64,000 nucleotides of DNA from Sphingobacterium faecale (GTDB lineage Bacteria; Bacteroidota; Bacteroidia; Sphingobacteriales; Sphingobacteriaceae), in assembly GCF_016746095.1 (NCBI RefSeq), contig NZ_JAERTY010000008.1, positions 356,584 through 420,583 on the forward strand. Reading direction: 5' to 3'. Numbering within the stretch: position 1 is the stretch's first letter; each line of letters starts with the position of its first letter. Under the pieces are notes generated by a model, which made no database searches, was not told the origin of the DNA, and saw only the letters and a program-made list of their open reading frames with translations. Position numbers and translations under genes: made by a program. This document shows positions 33,307-42,691 of the stretch, piece after piece.

Positions 33307-34722
33307 TTAAACCAATAAATGAGGCTTTTCTTTATAGGTTTTCCATAGGAGCTCCCCGAATAGGGTATTGGCCCAAGCGAACCAGTGTCGTGTGAATTTT
33401 TTTGGGTCGTCTTTGTGGAATGATTCGTGCATAAAGCCGGTGCCACCATGCGTTGCGGCCAGTGTCTTGATACATTCCCTTATTTCATTATCATCGGTTG
33501 ATGTGAAAGCACGCATAATGATTGCCATGGGCCAAATCATGTCCCGTCCGATATGTGGTCCTCCGACTCCTTCGGCAGCGGTGCCTTTGAAGAAGAAAGG
33601 GTTGTTTTTTGAAAGTATATAGTTTCTGGTACGTTGATATACTTCGTCCCTGACATCTATGGATTCTAGGTAGGGTAGGGCAAGGAGTGAAGGTACATTG
33701 GCATCGTCCATCATCATATAACTACCGAAGCCATCTACTTCGAATGCGTATACGCGTCCGTGTTGTGGGTGGTTGATGATACCGTATTTCTGCACAGCCT
33801 GATCTACTTCATGAGCTAAACTCTCCATTTTTCCTGCCAACTCGGTATTATTGATGCTTCTTAGGATTTCTGCGGATTGACGTAGGCTTTTGATTGCAAA
33901 CAAATTCGATGGAATCAGGAATAGGAATATTGTACAGTCATCCGAAGGACGGAAGCTTGAGCATATAAGTCCTACTGGATTGACGGGGTATCCCCAGCCA
34001 TCAACCTGTAGGGTGTCTGTCCCTCGTGATGTGGTACGTGAAAAATTGTAGGGACCGAGACTATCTTTGCGCTGTTGCTCCACAAAGGTTTTGTAAGTAC
34101 TTTCCTGAGCTTTGATCCATTCTGCATCAAATGGTGTCGTGTCACCAGTTTCTTTCCAATAGCGGTGTGCCAATCGTATGGGGTAGCATAGGGAATCGAT
34201 CTCCCATTTGCGTTCGTGTATACCGGGCTTCATTTGGGTGTGGTCAGAAAACCATTCACCTTTTTTAGTCGGGTCATTATAGAAAGCGTTGGCATAAGGA
34301 TCGATATTGATACATTGCGATTGTTTATTGATTAAGCCTAAGATCAAGTCTTTAAGCTTGGGATCCTTTTTCATAAAAGGAATGTATGGCCATACTTGTG
34401 CGCTGCTGTCTCGGAGCCACATGGCATCGATATCACCAGTAATGACGTAGGTCAGTTTTTTTTCTGCTGTAGACTCGTCATATATAGTAGTGTCGAGCGT
34501 ATTGGGGAAGCAGTTGTTGAATAACCAACCTAATTCTGGGTTTTTGACATTTTTTTGAAATTCTTTTATGGCATTTTCGACAATGGGGCTGCTGAAGTGT
34601 CTCTTGTCGGCAGCGATACGTACCGTAGGAAATGTCATTGTTCCGGTTGCAAAAGAGAGCTTGCTCGCTAAGGCACCTGCTCCTAAGAGGGCACTCTGTT
34701 GTAGGAATGTTCTGCGTTTCAT
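33307..34722 (-). CDS. Glycoside hydrolase family 125 (exo-alpha-1,6-mannosidase)
   Basis: This 471-aa protein begins with a twin-arginine-like signal (MKRRTFLQQSALLGAGALAS). It shows GH125 blocks: GDIDAMWLRDSSAQVWPYI near residue 105, HERKWEIDSLCYPIRLAHRYW near 185, GGPHIGRDMIWPMAIIMRA near 385 and FMHESFHKDDPKKFTRHWFAWAN (split) near the end. The family hydrolyses alpha-1,6-mannosides without metal. It is likely exported folded to the periplasm. It stands alone between an intergenic repeat and its own promoter region, with no mannan-uptake genes beside it. Confidence 0.93.
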   Translation of the reverse strand: MKRRTFLQQSALLGAGALASKLSFATGTMTFPTVRIAADKRHFSSPIVENAIKEFQKNVKNPELGWLFNNCFPNTLDTTIYDESTAEKKLTYVITGDIDAMWLRDSSAQVWPYIPFMKKDPKLKDLILGLINKQSQCINIDPYANAFYNDPTKKGEWFSDHTQMKPGIHERKWEIDSLCYPIRLAHRYWKETGDTTPFDAEWIKAQESTYKTFVEQQRKDSLGPYNFSRTTSRGTDTLQVDGWGYPVNPVGLICSSFRPSDDCTIFLFLIPSNLFAIKSLRQSAEILRSINNTELAGKMESLAHEVDQAVQKYGIINHPQHGRVYAFEVDGFGSYMMMDDANVPSLLALPYLESIDVRDEVYQRTRNYILSKNNPFFFKGTAAEGVGGPHIGRDMIWPMAIIMRAFTSTDDNEIRECIKTLAATHGGTGFMHESFHKDDPKKFTRHWFAWANTLFGELLWKTYKEKPHLLV

Positions 34723-34942
34723 TATAATTTATGTTGTGTTTATGGTCCAAATTTAGACAGCAATATGCAAATAAAAATTTACAGAAACAATAGTAAAAAC
34801 GTTTTAGCAGTGTTTGTTGTCGTTTGTTTCAATTTTTTAATTGATGACTTGATTTTAGGAGTTCCGTTCTTTGCCCCCACAAAGAGGTGTTAATAAACAT
34901 TCTTTTAAAAATGACTGTTTTAGTGCGTTTCAGAAAAAAACT

Positions 34943-34950
34943 TACCTTTG
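34943..34950 (+). promoter_or_regulatory. -7 promoter element TACCTTTG
   Basis: TACCTTTG fits TAnnTTTG and lies 59 bp before the ATG of the barrel gene at 35010. The -33 region is not clear. Confidence 0.45.
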
Positions 34951-35009
34951 CGCAAGGAATTGGGAATGGATTTTGATAATGACACAGAAGTTTTAAAAAG
35001 CAAGAGCAT

Positions 35010-36641
35010 ATGAATAGAAAGATTACTACCGGTTTATTGGCGACGTTTTTATTATCCGGTTCCCTGATTAGCTTACGGGCGCAAGTGCAGAATCACCCCT
35101 ATTCATTTCAGCAAACACAAAAATACAGTGATATTCTATATTCTACAGATACGCGTTTACATACCTCTTCTAAGCCCTTTTTATATAAAGGTAGGCTTTT
35201 GGACCGTAGGGATTCGCTAGCATCTGCAAATCCTACGGAGTCTCAAAATTGGTTTATGCGTAAGCTATTCAATGAGCATCTAGTGCAGGTGGAAAAGGAA
35301 GATCATACCTTTTACATGGATTTTTTGCCAGATTTTCAGATTGGCTCGGAATTGATGGGGACGGACAAAAGAACGACCTGGCTGAATGGGCGTGGCTTTC
35401 AGGCCGGATTGACAATCGGTGATAAACTAACGTTTTATACGAACTTTTTTGAGAATCAAGGGGTGTATCCTAAGTATATTGATGATTATGCCTTAGCAAA
35501 TGGTGTAATGCCAGGGCATGGTACGGTTAAGAACCAATCAAAAAATGTAAAGGATTGGATGTATGCAACTGCTAGTCTTACGTATGATTTTAGTCCTTAT
35601 TTTCAAACTACGTTGGCTTATGATAAAAACCATATCGGAGATGGCTACCGTTCGATGTTACTGTCTGATTTTTCAGGAAACTATACGCATCTGAAGTTAA
35701 CAGGGACAATAGGTAATGTACAGTATACCTCCATATGGGCGTATATGCTCGATCAGAAGAACCCGAGAATAGATCCTGCCGATCCTGCTGCTAGACTAGG
35801 CGACGGTATCAAATGGGGGGCTTTTCAATACTTGGATTATAATGCGACCAATAGATTGTCTGTAGGTTTTTTCCAGGCTATCACCTGGGCGAATGAAAAT
35901 GAGGCTGGACATCGGGGATTTGACTTCAACTACTTGAACCCTGTTATCTTCTTAAGACCTGTAGAATCTAATAATTCTTCTTCTCCGGACAAGATGTTCT
36001 TGGGACTGAATGCAAAGTATAAGGTGTTGAAAAATGTGTCTGTATATGGACAGTTTTTGCTTGGCGAGTTTACGGCTAAGGAGTTCTTTGCTAACAACGG
36101 CTATGCCCACAATAAATGGGGAGCACAAATCGGTGTGCGTGGGTTTGATGCTTTTGGTGTAAAAAATCTTAATTTCCTTGGTGAGTATAATCTCGCTCGA
36201 CCTTATACTTATCAGCATTTTTCTTCGATATCTAATTATAGCAATCATGGTGAGCCATTGGCACATCCTCGTGGGGCTAACTTTCGAGAGTTGGTCGGTA
36301 TAGCAAACTACTCCTGGAAACGTTTTGATTTCTCTTTACAAGGAATGTATAATCTGTTTGGTACTGATCCGGCGGATGGATCGAATATGGGGGGAGATAT
36401 ATTCCAATCCTATAACACCATTCCAAATGTATATGGAAATAAAATCGGACAAGGGGTAAAGAATAACCTATATTATGCTGATGCGAAAGCTGCTTATGTA
36501 TTGAACCCGAAGTATAATTTGAGGTTGGAGCTGGGCTATACGCAACGGTACCGTAAGATTGAAGATCAGGCGACTCAAAAATCGGGTGTGATCTCTGTTG
36601 GATTGCGCTCGTCGTTCCGTAGTTTTTACAACGATTTTTAA
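35010..36641 (+). CDS. Wzi/RemB-like outer-membrane beta-barrel protein
   Basis: This 543-aa protein has a signal peptide (SLISLRAQ, cleavage about residue 25) and then alternating strand patterns to the end, as in an 18-strand barrel. Blocks such as FYMDFLPDFQIGSELMG, KNHIGDGYRSMLLSDFSGNY and YLNPVIFLRPVE match the capsule-assembly Wzi family, which in Bacteroidota includes the gliding-motility protein RemB. It ends in YNDF, with the terminal aromatic residue usual for barrels. Whether it anchors capsule or acts in surface adhesion cannot be decided. It is monocistronic. Confidence 0.75.
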   Translation: MNRKITTGLLATFLLSGSLISLRAQVQNHPYSFQQTQKYSDILYSTDTRLHTSSKPFLYKGRLLDRRDSLASANPTESQNWFMRKLFNEHLVQVEKEDHTFYMDFLPDFQIGSELMGTDKRTTWLNGRGFQAGLTIGDKLTFYTNFFENQGVYPKYIDDYALANGVMPGHGTVKNQSKNVKDWMYATASLTYDFSPYFQTTLAYDKNHIGDGYRSMLLSDFSGNYTHLKLTGTIGNVQYTSIWAYMLDQKNPRIDPADPAARLGDGIKWGAFQYLDYNATNRLSVGFFQAITWANENEAGHRGFDFNYLNPVIFLRPVESNNSSSPDKMFLGLNAKYKVLKNVSVYGQFLLGEFTAKEFFANNGYAHNKWGAQIGVRGFDAFGVKNLNFLGEYNLARPYTYQHFSSISNYSNHGEPLAHPRGANFRELVGIANYSWKRFDFSLQGMYNLFGTDPADGSNMGGDIFQSYNTIPNVYGNKIGQGVKNNLYYADAKAAYVLNPKYNLRLELGYTQRYRKIEDQATQKSGVISVGLRSSFRSFYNDF

Positions 36642-36709
36642 TATATTTACTTCTTTAAGCGGTAGTTTATTATACGGTGCTTGCTTAAGCTGACAATTGT
36701 TCTGGATCT

Positions 36710-37126
36710 ATGAAGAAAATATTGATAATGAATGGACCTAACCTCAACTTGTTGGGGATTAGGGAAAAGAGTATATATGGGGATCAATCCTTTGAAGAAT
36801 ACTTTGAGACTTTGAAAAACAAGTATGGGGCTGTAGATCTGTATTATTTCCAAAGCAATACGGAGGGGATGCTTATTGATAAGCTTCATGAAGTGGGTTT
36901 CGATTTTGACGGTGTTGTCCTTAACGCTGGGGCGTATACGCATACGTCAGTGGCTATAGCGGATGCTATCGCCGCAATACATACGCCTGTCGTCGAGGTA
37001 CATATTTCGAATGTACATCAACGAGAGGCATTTAGGCACCATTCTTATCTTTCGAAGAATTGTAAAGGAGTAATCCTTGGTTTTGGCCTGGATAGTTATC
37101 GCTTGGCTATAGAAAGTCTTATTTAA
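36710..37126 (+). CDS. aroQ: 3-dehydroquinate dehydratase, type II
   Basis: This 138-aa protein has the type II signature ILIMNGPNLNLLGIREKSIYG at its start (catalytic Arg and Tyr), GVVLNAGAYTHTSVAIADA in the middle and VEVHISNVHQREAFRHHSYL with the catalytic His region. It catalyses the third step of the shikimate pathway. Its 3' end overlaps the convergent MFS gene by eight bases. Confidence 0.96.
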   Translation: MKKILIMNGPNLNLLGIREKSIYGDQSFEEYFETLKNKYGAVDLYYFQSNTEGMLIDKLHEVGFDFDGVVLNAGAYTHTSVAIADAIAAIHTPVVEVHISNVHQREAFRHHSYLSKNCKGVILGFGLDSYRLAIESLI

Positions 37127-38318
37127 CTTCCTGTGTACCCTCGCGGGGAGGTACGGCAAAGAGGTGTAATAGTAAAGCGATACATGCACAGCTGCACATA
37201 ACTAGCAGCATGGGGGCTTCTGTTCCATTGTGAAAGAGGCTGACTATGCCGGATGAGACGGCCCCTAATCCCATCTGGAGACAGCCTAATAATGCCGATG
37301 CACTTCCCGCTGTCCGTTTAAAGGGTGCCAATGCCATGGCGGAGGTATTGGGGAAGATGAAACCTTGGCACAGAAGATAGCCAAAAACTAAAGCTATTAG
37401 AACCTGAAGGTTGAGGGTATGTGTCCATACAGTCACTAACATCGCTATGCCTACGAGTGCCTGCCCACAGTTTGCTATCCTGCTAATTTCAGACATTGTC
37501 CAGCGTTTCAGAAACTGACGGTTAAGCTGTGTAGCTATGATGAGTGCTGATGCCACAAAAGCAAATATCAACCCATACTCTTTTTTGGAAAGTCCGTATA
37601 ATTCTTGAATAATAAAGGAAGAACCAGCAAGGTAAGCATACAGACCCGCCGCAGCGATAGATCCAATAAGGCAATAGCTGATAAATGTTCTGTTGATGAA
37701 GACGTTCCAGTATTGGCTTACTATGGCGGGTGGGAGCAGAGAAAAATCGGGATTCCCTTTGTAGCTCTCTGGTAGAAAGAAAATGGTGCCAATGATGATT
37801 AGCACGCCTAGTGAGGCTAGTGTTATAAAGATGTAATGCCAGTCTAGATGTTCCATTAGAAATGCCCCTGCGGAAGGTGCTAATATCGGAGAGATGGCGA
37901 CGACGAGCATCAATAGGCTAAAAGTACGAGCAGCTTCCTGCGGCTCATAATAGTCTTGTACCATGGCTCTAGAAGCAACCATTCCGGCACAGCTGCCTAG
38001 TGCCTGTAGAAAACGGAGGACAATGAGGCTTTCAATATCTCTGGTGAATACACAGAGTATGGAAGTGGTTATGTAGATACAAAGACCTATGATCAATGGT
38101 TTCTTGCGGCCAAATCTATCCAAAAGCGGGCCGTAGATAATCTGTCCAATGGCTATTCCTATGAAAAATGCTGTAAGCGATAACTGAACTTTATCGATGG
38201 AGGTGTTGAAGTCTTTGGAAATAGTTTCGAATGCAGGTAAGTACATATCGATAGAGAAGGGGCCTATTGCGGATAGGAGGCCAAGGATAAAGAGGATTAA
38301 TTTTTTGTTTTTGTGCAT
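37119..38318 (-). CDS. Bcr/CflA-family MFS drug-resistance transporter
   Basis: The ATG at 38316-38318 gives 399 aa. Twelve hydrophobic segments are visible, with the MFS loop motif IYGPLLDRFGRKKPLIIGL between helices 2 and 3 and the Bcr/CflA opening SAIGPFSIDMYLPAFETIS. These proteins export drugs or sulfonamides/bicyclomycin by proton antiport. The 3' end overlaps aroQ by eight bases, tail to tail, so each gene's transcript must run into the other. Confidence 0.92.
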   Translation of the reverse strand: MHKNKKLILFILGLLSAIGPFSIDMYLPAFETISKDFNTSIDKVQLSLTAFFIGIAIGQIIYGPLLDRFGRKKPLIIGLCIYITTSILCVFTRDIESLIVLRFLQALGSCAGMVASRAMVQDYYEPQEAARTFSLLMLVVAISPILAPSAGAFLMEHLDWHYIFITLASLGVLIIIGTIFFLPESYKGNPDFSLLPPAIVSQYWNVFINRTFISYCLIGSIAAAGLYAYLAGSSFIIQELYGLSKKEYGLIFAFVASALIIATQLNRQFLKRWTMSEISRIANCGQALVGIAMLVTVWTHTLNLQVLIALVFGYLLCQGFIFPNTSAMALAPFKRTAGSASALLGCLQMGLGAVSSGIVSLFHNGTEAPMLLVMCSCACIALLLHLFAVPPREGTQEVK

Positions 38319-38334
38319 ACTAATTATCAAAATA

Positions 38335-38358
38335 AAAGCCCCTTAGTAAAGGGGCTTT
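38335..38358. terminator. Hairpin between lgt and the MFS gene
   Basis: AAAGCCCCTT (38335-38344) and AAGGGGCTTT (38349-38358) pair perfectly around a four-base loop, downstream of lgt on the minus strand. It lies four bases beyond the lgt stop codon and just upstream of the MFS start, so it should insulate the two. Confidence 0.8.
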
Positions 38359-38362
38359 ATGT

Positions 38363-39226
38363 TTATTTTTTTACAACGGTATGTTGTTTAGGTTTTCTAA
38401 ATATAAAGTATAAACCTATAATTATTAGCGGTATACTTAGTAGTTGTCCCATGTTGAACAGCATGTCTGCCTCGAAGTCTTCTTGATTCTCTTTGAAGAA
38501 CTCCATAAAGAAACGTATAGCAAATAGTACTGCGAAAAATAATCCGAATAATAGTCCTGGTTTTGGACTTTTATTCTTTTGGTACATACTCCAAAGTATA
38601 AGGAATAGAATGACATAACCGATGGCTTCATACAATTGTGCCGGATGTCTAGGAATCATATTTAATTCGGCAGGTCTCAGGCCTGCATTTTCGAATATTA
38701 CAGCCCAAGGTAAGCTAGGGTCAGCAGGTTTACCGATAATCTCGGAATTAAAAAAATTACCTAAGCGTACGAAGGCACCAGCTATAGGAACTACTAGTAC
38801 GAGGCGATCTGCAATCCAGAGGAAGTCTGTTTTTGTTTTTCTAGCATAAAGGTATAGGGCTATGAGTGTGCCTATTACTGCTCCATGGGACGCTAATCCT
38901 TGAAATCCAGTGAAATGCCATTCGCCACGGGCGTCGATTTGGAAAGGGAGAAACATCATCCAAGGCTTGGTGATATATTCGTCAAATTCGTAAAATAGAC
39001 AATGACCGACGCGGGCGCCGAGAAGTATCCCCACGAAAATGTAGATACTGAGTTTGTCTAGGTCTTCCTGTGTTTTATTTTCTCTTTTGAATACCTTGAG
39101 CATAAGCACATAGGAAAGAGCGAAGGCCAGTAACCAACAGAGAGAATAATAACGGATTCCGAAAGAGCCAATTTTGAACAACTCTTGGTCTATATTCCAA
39201 TGAATAGCATTAAAGATAAAATCCAT
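38363..39226 (-). CDS. lgt: Prolipoprotein diacylglyceryl transferase
   Basis: This 287-aa membrane protein has seven hydrophobic segments and the Lgt signature RLGNFFNSEIIGKPAD at about residue 160, with the conserved ASHGAVIG segment before it. It transfers diacylglycerol to the lipobox cysteine of prolipoproteins in the inner membrane, a step needed for the many lipoproteins of this window. It is followed by the terminator at 38335. Confidence 0.96.
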   Translation of the reverse strand: MDFIFNAIHWNIDQELFKIGSFGIRYYSLCWLLAFALSYVLMLKVFKRENKTQEDLDKLSIYIFVGILLGARVGHCLFYEFDEYITKPWMMFLPFQIDARGEWHFTGFQGLASHGAVIGTLIALYLYARKTKTDFLWIADRLVLVVPIAGAFVRLGNFFNSEIIGKPADPSLPWAVIFENAGLRPAELNMIPRHPAQLYEAIGYVILFLILWSMYQKNKSPKPGLLFGLFFAVLFAIRFFMEFFKENQEDFEADMLFNMGQLLSIPLIIIGLYFIFRKPKQHTVVKK

Positions 39227-39341
39227 AGTGTAATTTTTTGCGAAGTAAACTTAGATAAAATGCTTGGCATTCGCCAATTGTTATTGTATATATTTTAGGA
39301 TTAGCATAATTATTTTTATTTTGTGAGCAAACTAATTAGAT

Positions 39342-40457
39342 ATGGCAAAGAAGAGTAGTAAAGAAGTAGAACATCAATCTGTTGTTACGAAAACATCACT
39401 GACATTTTTTGAAAAATATATAAATAACCCTTCGCCTACAGGGTTTGAATGGGCAGGGCAGAGATTGTGGTTGGATTATTTAAAGCCTTATGTAGATGAA
39501 ACTTATATTGATAATTACGGTACTGCGGTAGGTATCATCAACCCAAAAGCGAAGTATAAGGTGGTCATTGAGGCGCATGCTGATGAGATATCTTGGTTCG
39601 TCAATTATATTACGAAAGATGGTTTGATCTATGTAATCCGTAATGGTGGTTCTGATCATCAGATCGCTCCTTCAAAACGTGTGAATATTCATACAGACAA
39701 AGGAATAGTGAAAGCTGTATTTGGTTGGCCAGCAATCCACACGCGCTCGGGGGAGAAAGAGGAAGCTCCTACGTTGAAGAATATTTTTCTAGATTGTGGC
39801 TGTACGTCTAAAGAGGAAGTGGAGGCTCTGGGTATACATGTGGGATCGGTGGTGACTTATGAAGATGAATTTATGGTGCTTAACGATCGCTATTATGTAG
39901 GGCGTGCATTGGATAACCGTGCTGGTGGCTTTATGATTGCTGAAGTAGCGCGTCTATTGAAAGAGAATAAAAGGAAGCTTCCTTTTGGTTTGTATATCGT
40001 GAATTCGGTACAGGAGGAAATCGGCTTGAGAGGTGCTGAGATGATTGCTGACTACATCAAGCCTAATGTGGCTATCGTGACGGATGTGACCCATGATACG
40101 CAGACCCCGATGATTAATAAAATAACCCAAGGAGATCTCGCTTGCGGAAAAGGACCTGTAGTATCTTATGCACCAGCTGTACAGATCAATCTGAACCGTT
40201 TGTTGGTGGAAGTGGCTGAGAAAAATGGAATTCCTTTTCAACGTCAGGCTTCTTCACGGTATACGGGAACGGATACAGATGCTTTTGCGTATTCTAATGG
40301 CGGAGTCCCTTCGGCGTTAATTTCCCTGCCATTGCGTTATATGCATACTACAGTGGAAATGATCCATAAGGAAGATGTGGATAATGTGATACGTCTTATA
40401 TACGAGATGGTGCTGACGATACAGGATGGTCAGGATTTTAGAAGTTTTACGAAATAG
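39342..40457 (+). CDS. M42 family metallopeptidase
   Basis: This 371-aa protein has the M42 pattern: NPSPTGFEWAGQRLWLDYL at the start, metal ligands in VIEAHADEISWFVNYI (His-x-Asp), YVGRALDNRAGGF (Asp), VQEEIGLRGAEM (catalytic Glu pair), TDVTHDT and late LRYMHTTVEMIHKEDVD (His). These are cytosolic dimetal aminopeptidases, some once called endoglucanase M. The start ATG at 39342 is the first in frame. It appears monocistronic. Confidence 0.93.
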   Translation: MAKKSSKEVEHQSVVTKTSLTFFEKYINNPSPTGFEWAGQRLWLDYLKPYVDETYIDNYGTAVGIINPKAKYKVVIEAHADEISWFVNYITKDGLIYVIRNGGSDHQIAPSKRVNIHTDKGIVKAVFGWPAIHTRSGEKEEAPTLKNIFLDCGCTSKEEVEALGIHVGSVVTYEDEFMVLNDRYYVGRALDNRAGGFMIAEVARLLKENKRKLPFGLYIVNSVQEEIGLRGAEMIADYIKPNVAIVTDVTHDTQTPMINKITQGDLACGKGPVVSYAPAVQINLNRLLVEVAEKNGIPFQRQASSRYTGTDTDAFAYSNGGVPSALISLPLRYMHTTVEMIHKEDVDNVIRLIYEMVLTIQDGQDFRSFTK

Positions 40458-40466
40458 GTTTATTAA

Positions 40467-40530
40467 GTCAACAAGTTATCAGGTTAACAAGTTATCGTGT
40501 TATCGAGCTATCAGGTTAACAAGTTGTCAG
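40467..40530. repeat. Tandem repeat, four 16-bp units
   Basis: Units start at 40467, 40483, 40499 and 40515: GTCAACAAGTTATCAG, GTTAACAAGTTATCGT, GTTATCGAGCTATCAG and GTTAACAAGTTGTCAG. A partial fifth (GTGACGATG) follows. The units differ at up to five positions. The array fills the gap between the M42 peptidase and the DUF3467 gene. Confidence 0.85.
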
Positions 40531-40572
40531 GTGACGATGTAACTAGAGATTGAAATAAAAACATAAAATAAA

Positions 40573-40896
40573 ATGAATAACGATAATAATATGCCAAATG
40601 GCGATAATAATGAGATCAGTATTGAGTTAAGTGAAGAGGTTGCGGAGGGAATCTATTCTAACTTGGCTATAATCACACATTCGAATACCGAGTTTGTATT
40701 GGATTTTGTCCGAATTATGCCTGGGTTGCCCAAAGCAAAAGTGAAATCTAGGATTATATTGACGCCTGAACATGCTAAACGTTTATTGGGAGCATTGCAG
40801 GATAATGTTAATCGGTTTGAGGGACAGAATGGTTCCATATCTTCTAAGGATGTGCCGTTTCCCTTGAACTTTGGAGGAACAAAAGGAGAGGCTTAG
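40573..40896 (+). CDS. DUF3467 family protein
   Basis: This 107-aa protein has the DUF3467 core at about residues 13-95: ISIELSEEVAEGIYSNLAII, TEFVLDFVRIMPG, ARVKSRIILTPEHAKRLL-like KVKSRIILTPEHAKRLLGAL and a closing GQNG segment. The family is small, cytosolic and of unknown function, widespread in Bacteroidota and other phyla. A hairpin terminator follows at 40919. Confidence 0.9.
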   Translation: MNNDNNMPNGDNNEISIELSEEVAEGIYSNLAIITHSNTEFVLDFVRIMPGLPKAKVKSRIILTPEHAKRLLGALQDNVNRFEGQNGSISSKDVPFPLNFGGTKGEA

Positions 40897-40918
40897 GTAT
40901 TATAGCTTGTTCTGGAGT

Positions 40919-40977
40919 AAGCGTCTTGTTTGGTTATATGTTCTGCGGTAACTATAGCTAAAAGAGACGCTTTTTTT
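40919..40977 (+). terminator. Terminator-like hairpin after the DUF3467 gene
   Basis: AAGCGTCT (40919-40926) pairs with AGACGCTT (40965-40972) across a 38-nt loop and is followed by seven Ts (40971-40977). The long loop makes it a weaker call. Confidence 0.6.
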
Positions 40978-41141
40978 ATAGAATTTCTTTATGCATATTA
41001 CTCAAGAGTACAGCAAGCACATCCACGTGTGATTTGTTTCTAGTTGTGATTCAGTAGAATTATGAAGTTTTTGTACAGAATGGTATCACTTTTGAATGGG
41101 TAATTGAAAACTGTTTAGCTTAAATATATACTGTAGAATAT

Positions 41142-42653
41142 ATGATGGATATTAAAGTAAGGTTGCTTTCGAAGGAAGATTATAAAGATCTTAAAAAGTC
41201 CATGTCGGAAGCATATCAAGGTGTAGGTGAGGTGTGGACCCGAGAGAATATCGTGGATCTGATAGATGTTTTTCCTGAAGGGCAACTCGCTGTTGAAGTG
41301 AACGGTCGCGTGGTAGCCTGTGCGCTATCGATTATACTTAATTCGAAAAAGAGTAATATCTATGATAGTTATTATGAGATTATTGACGACGGTAAGTTTT
41401 CCAAACATGATTATGAAGGTGATACGTTATATGGTATTGAGGTGTTTGTACATCCTGATTATCGATCGTTACGTCTGGGCCGACGTTTGTATGACTCTAG
41501 AAAGGAATTGTGTGAGGAACTGAATCTAAAAAGTATTGTGGCAGGGGGACGTATCCCCAACTACTTTAATTATGCTGATGAGATGAGTCCTCGGGTCTAT
41601 ATCGAAAGGGTGAAGCGTAAGGAAATATTTGATCCTACACTAACCTTTCAGCTGTCTAATGATTTTCATGTAAAGAAGATTCTTAAGAATTATCTGCCGG
41701 AGGACAGTGAGTCTATGGAGTTTGCGACGTTGTTGGAATGGAATAATATCTACTATGAACCGGATGCACGCTCGCACTCTGCTTCTAAGCAGACCATACG
41801 TTTGGGGCTGATCCAATGGCAGATGCGTTTGTTTACAGGCTTGGAGGATTTCTATGATCAGGTGGAATTTTTCGTTGATGCTGTTAGTGATTATGGCGCT
41901 GACTTTGCATTGTTTCCCGAGTTTTTCAATACACCATTGATGCGGTATTATAATGATCTGCCAGAGCGGGAGGCGATGGAGAAGTTGGCTGGACAGACAA
42001 AGGAAATCATCAATAAGATACGGCAGTTTGCGGTGTCTTATAACGTGAATATTATCGCGGGATCAATGCCTTTGTATGAGCGGAATAAGTTGTACAATGT
42101 GTCTTATCTTTGTCACCGTAGTGGGCAGATCGATTCGTTCCGTAAAGTACACATTACGCCGAATGAGTTTAAGCACTATGGTATGGTTGGGGGGAATGAA
42201 GTGAAGGTGTTTGATACGGATTGTGGTAAGATAGGTCTGCTGATCTGTTATGACGTAGAGTTTCCCGAATTGGGCAGAATACTAGCGGATCAGGGAATGC
42301 AAATTCTTTTTGTTCCGTTTATGACTGATACACAGAATGGCTATATGCGTGTTAGGCATTGTGCACAGGCCCGAGCAATAGAGAATGAATGTTATGTAGC
42401 GATAGCCGGATCTGTGGGCAATTTGCCTCGGGTAAACAATATGGATATACAGTACTCTCAGTCTGCTGTGTTTACACCATCGGATTTCGCTTTTCCTAAT
42501 AATGCTGTTAAAGCGGAGGCAACACCTAATACGGAGATGGTGCTGATTGCGGATGTAGACTTATACGCGTTGCGTGATCTACATGAATATGGTACAGTTA
42601 AGATTTTAAAAGATAGAAGGAAGGATCTTTATGAGGTGAATCTGTTGAAATAA
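41142..42653 (+). CDS. Fusion of GNAT acetyltransferase and carbon-nitrogen hydrolase
   Basis: This 503-aa protein has an N-terminal GNAT domain (about 1-170; GIEVFVHPDYRSLRLGRRLY is the acetyl-CoA loop). A nitrilase-family domain follows (about 220-500). In the nitrilase part the triad is visible: Glu in ALFPEFFNTPLM, Lys in FRKVHITPNEF and Cys in LLICYDVEFPEL. This fusion is a known family in Bacteroidota and other bacteria; its substrate is not established. Either of two adjacent ATGs (41142, 41145) may start it. It ends inside the hairpin 42651-42691. Confidence 0.9.
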   Translation: MMDIKVRLLSKEDYKDLKKSMSEAYQGVGEVWTRENIVDLIDVFPEGQLAVEVNGRVVACALSIILNSKKSNIYDSYYEIIDDGKFSKHDYEGDTLYGIEVFVHPDYRSLRLGRRLYDSRKELCEELNLKSIVAGGRIPNYFNYADEMSPRVYIERVKRKEIFDPTLTFQLSNDFHVKKILKNYLPEDSESMEFATLLEWNNIYYEPDARSHSASKQTIRLGLIQWQMRLFTGLEDFYDQVEFFVDAVSDYGADFALFPEFFNTPLMRYYNDLPEREAMEKLAGQTKEIINKIRQFAVSYNVNIIAGSMPLYERNKLYNVSYLCHRSGQIDSFRKVHITPNEFKHYGMVGGNEVKVFDTDCGKIGLLICYDVEFPELGRILADQGMQILFVPFMTDTQNGYMRVRHCAQARAIENECYVAIAGSVGNLPRVNNMDIQYSQSAVFTPSDFAFPNNAVKAEATPNTEMVLIADVDLYALRDLHEYGTVKILKDRRKDLYEVNLLK

Positions 42654-42691
42654 TACAAAAGGTCGGATTCAAAATCCGACCTTTTGTATTA
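42651..42691. terminator. Perfect 19-bp bidirectional terminator containing both stop codons
   Basis: TAATACAAAAGGTCGGATT (42651-42669) pairs perfectly with the arm 42673-42691 around a three-base loop. The TAA stop of the GNAT-nitrilase gene (42651-42653) is the first codon of the left arm, and the stop of asnA (42689-42691) is the end of the right arm. Confidence 0.92.

Noticed and set aside
34796..34805. Palindrome AAAACGTTTT upstream of the GH125 gene as a LacI operator
   Set aside because: Only 10 bp and differing from the TTAAWCGWTTAA sites of the locus; too short and AT-rich to claim.
40467..40530. Possible CRISPR array
   Set aside because: The 16-bp units are directly adjacent with no spacers, and no cas genes are near. 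It is a simple tandem repeat.
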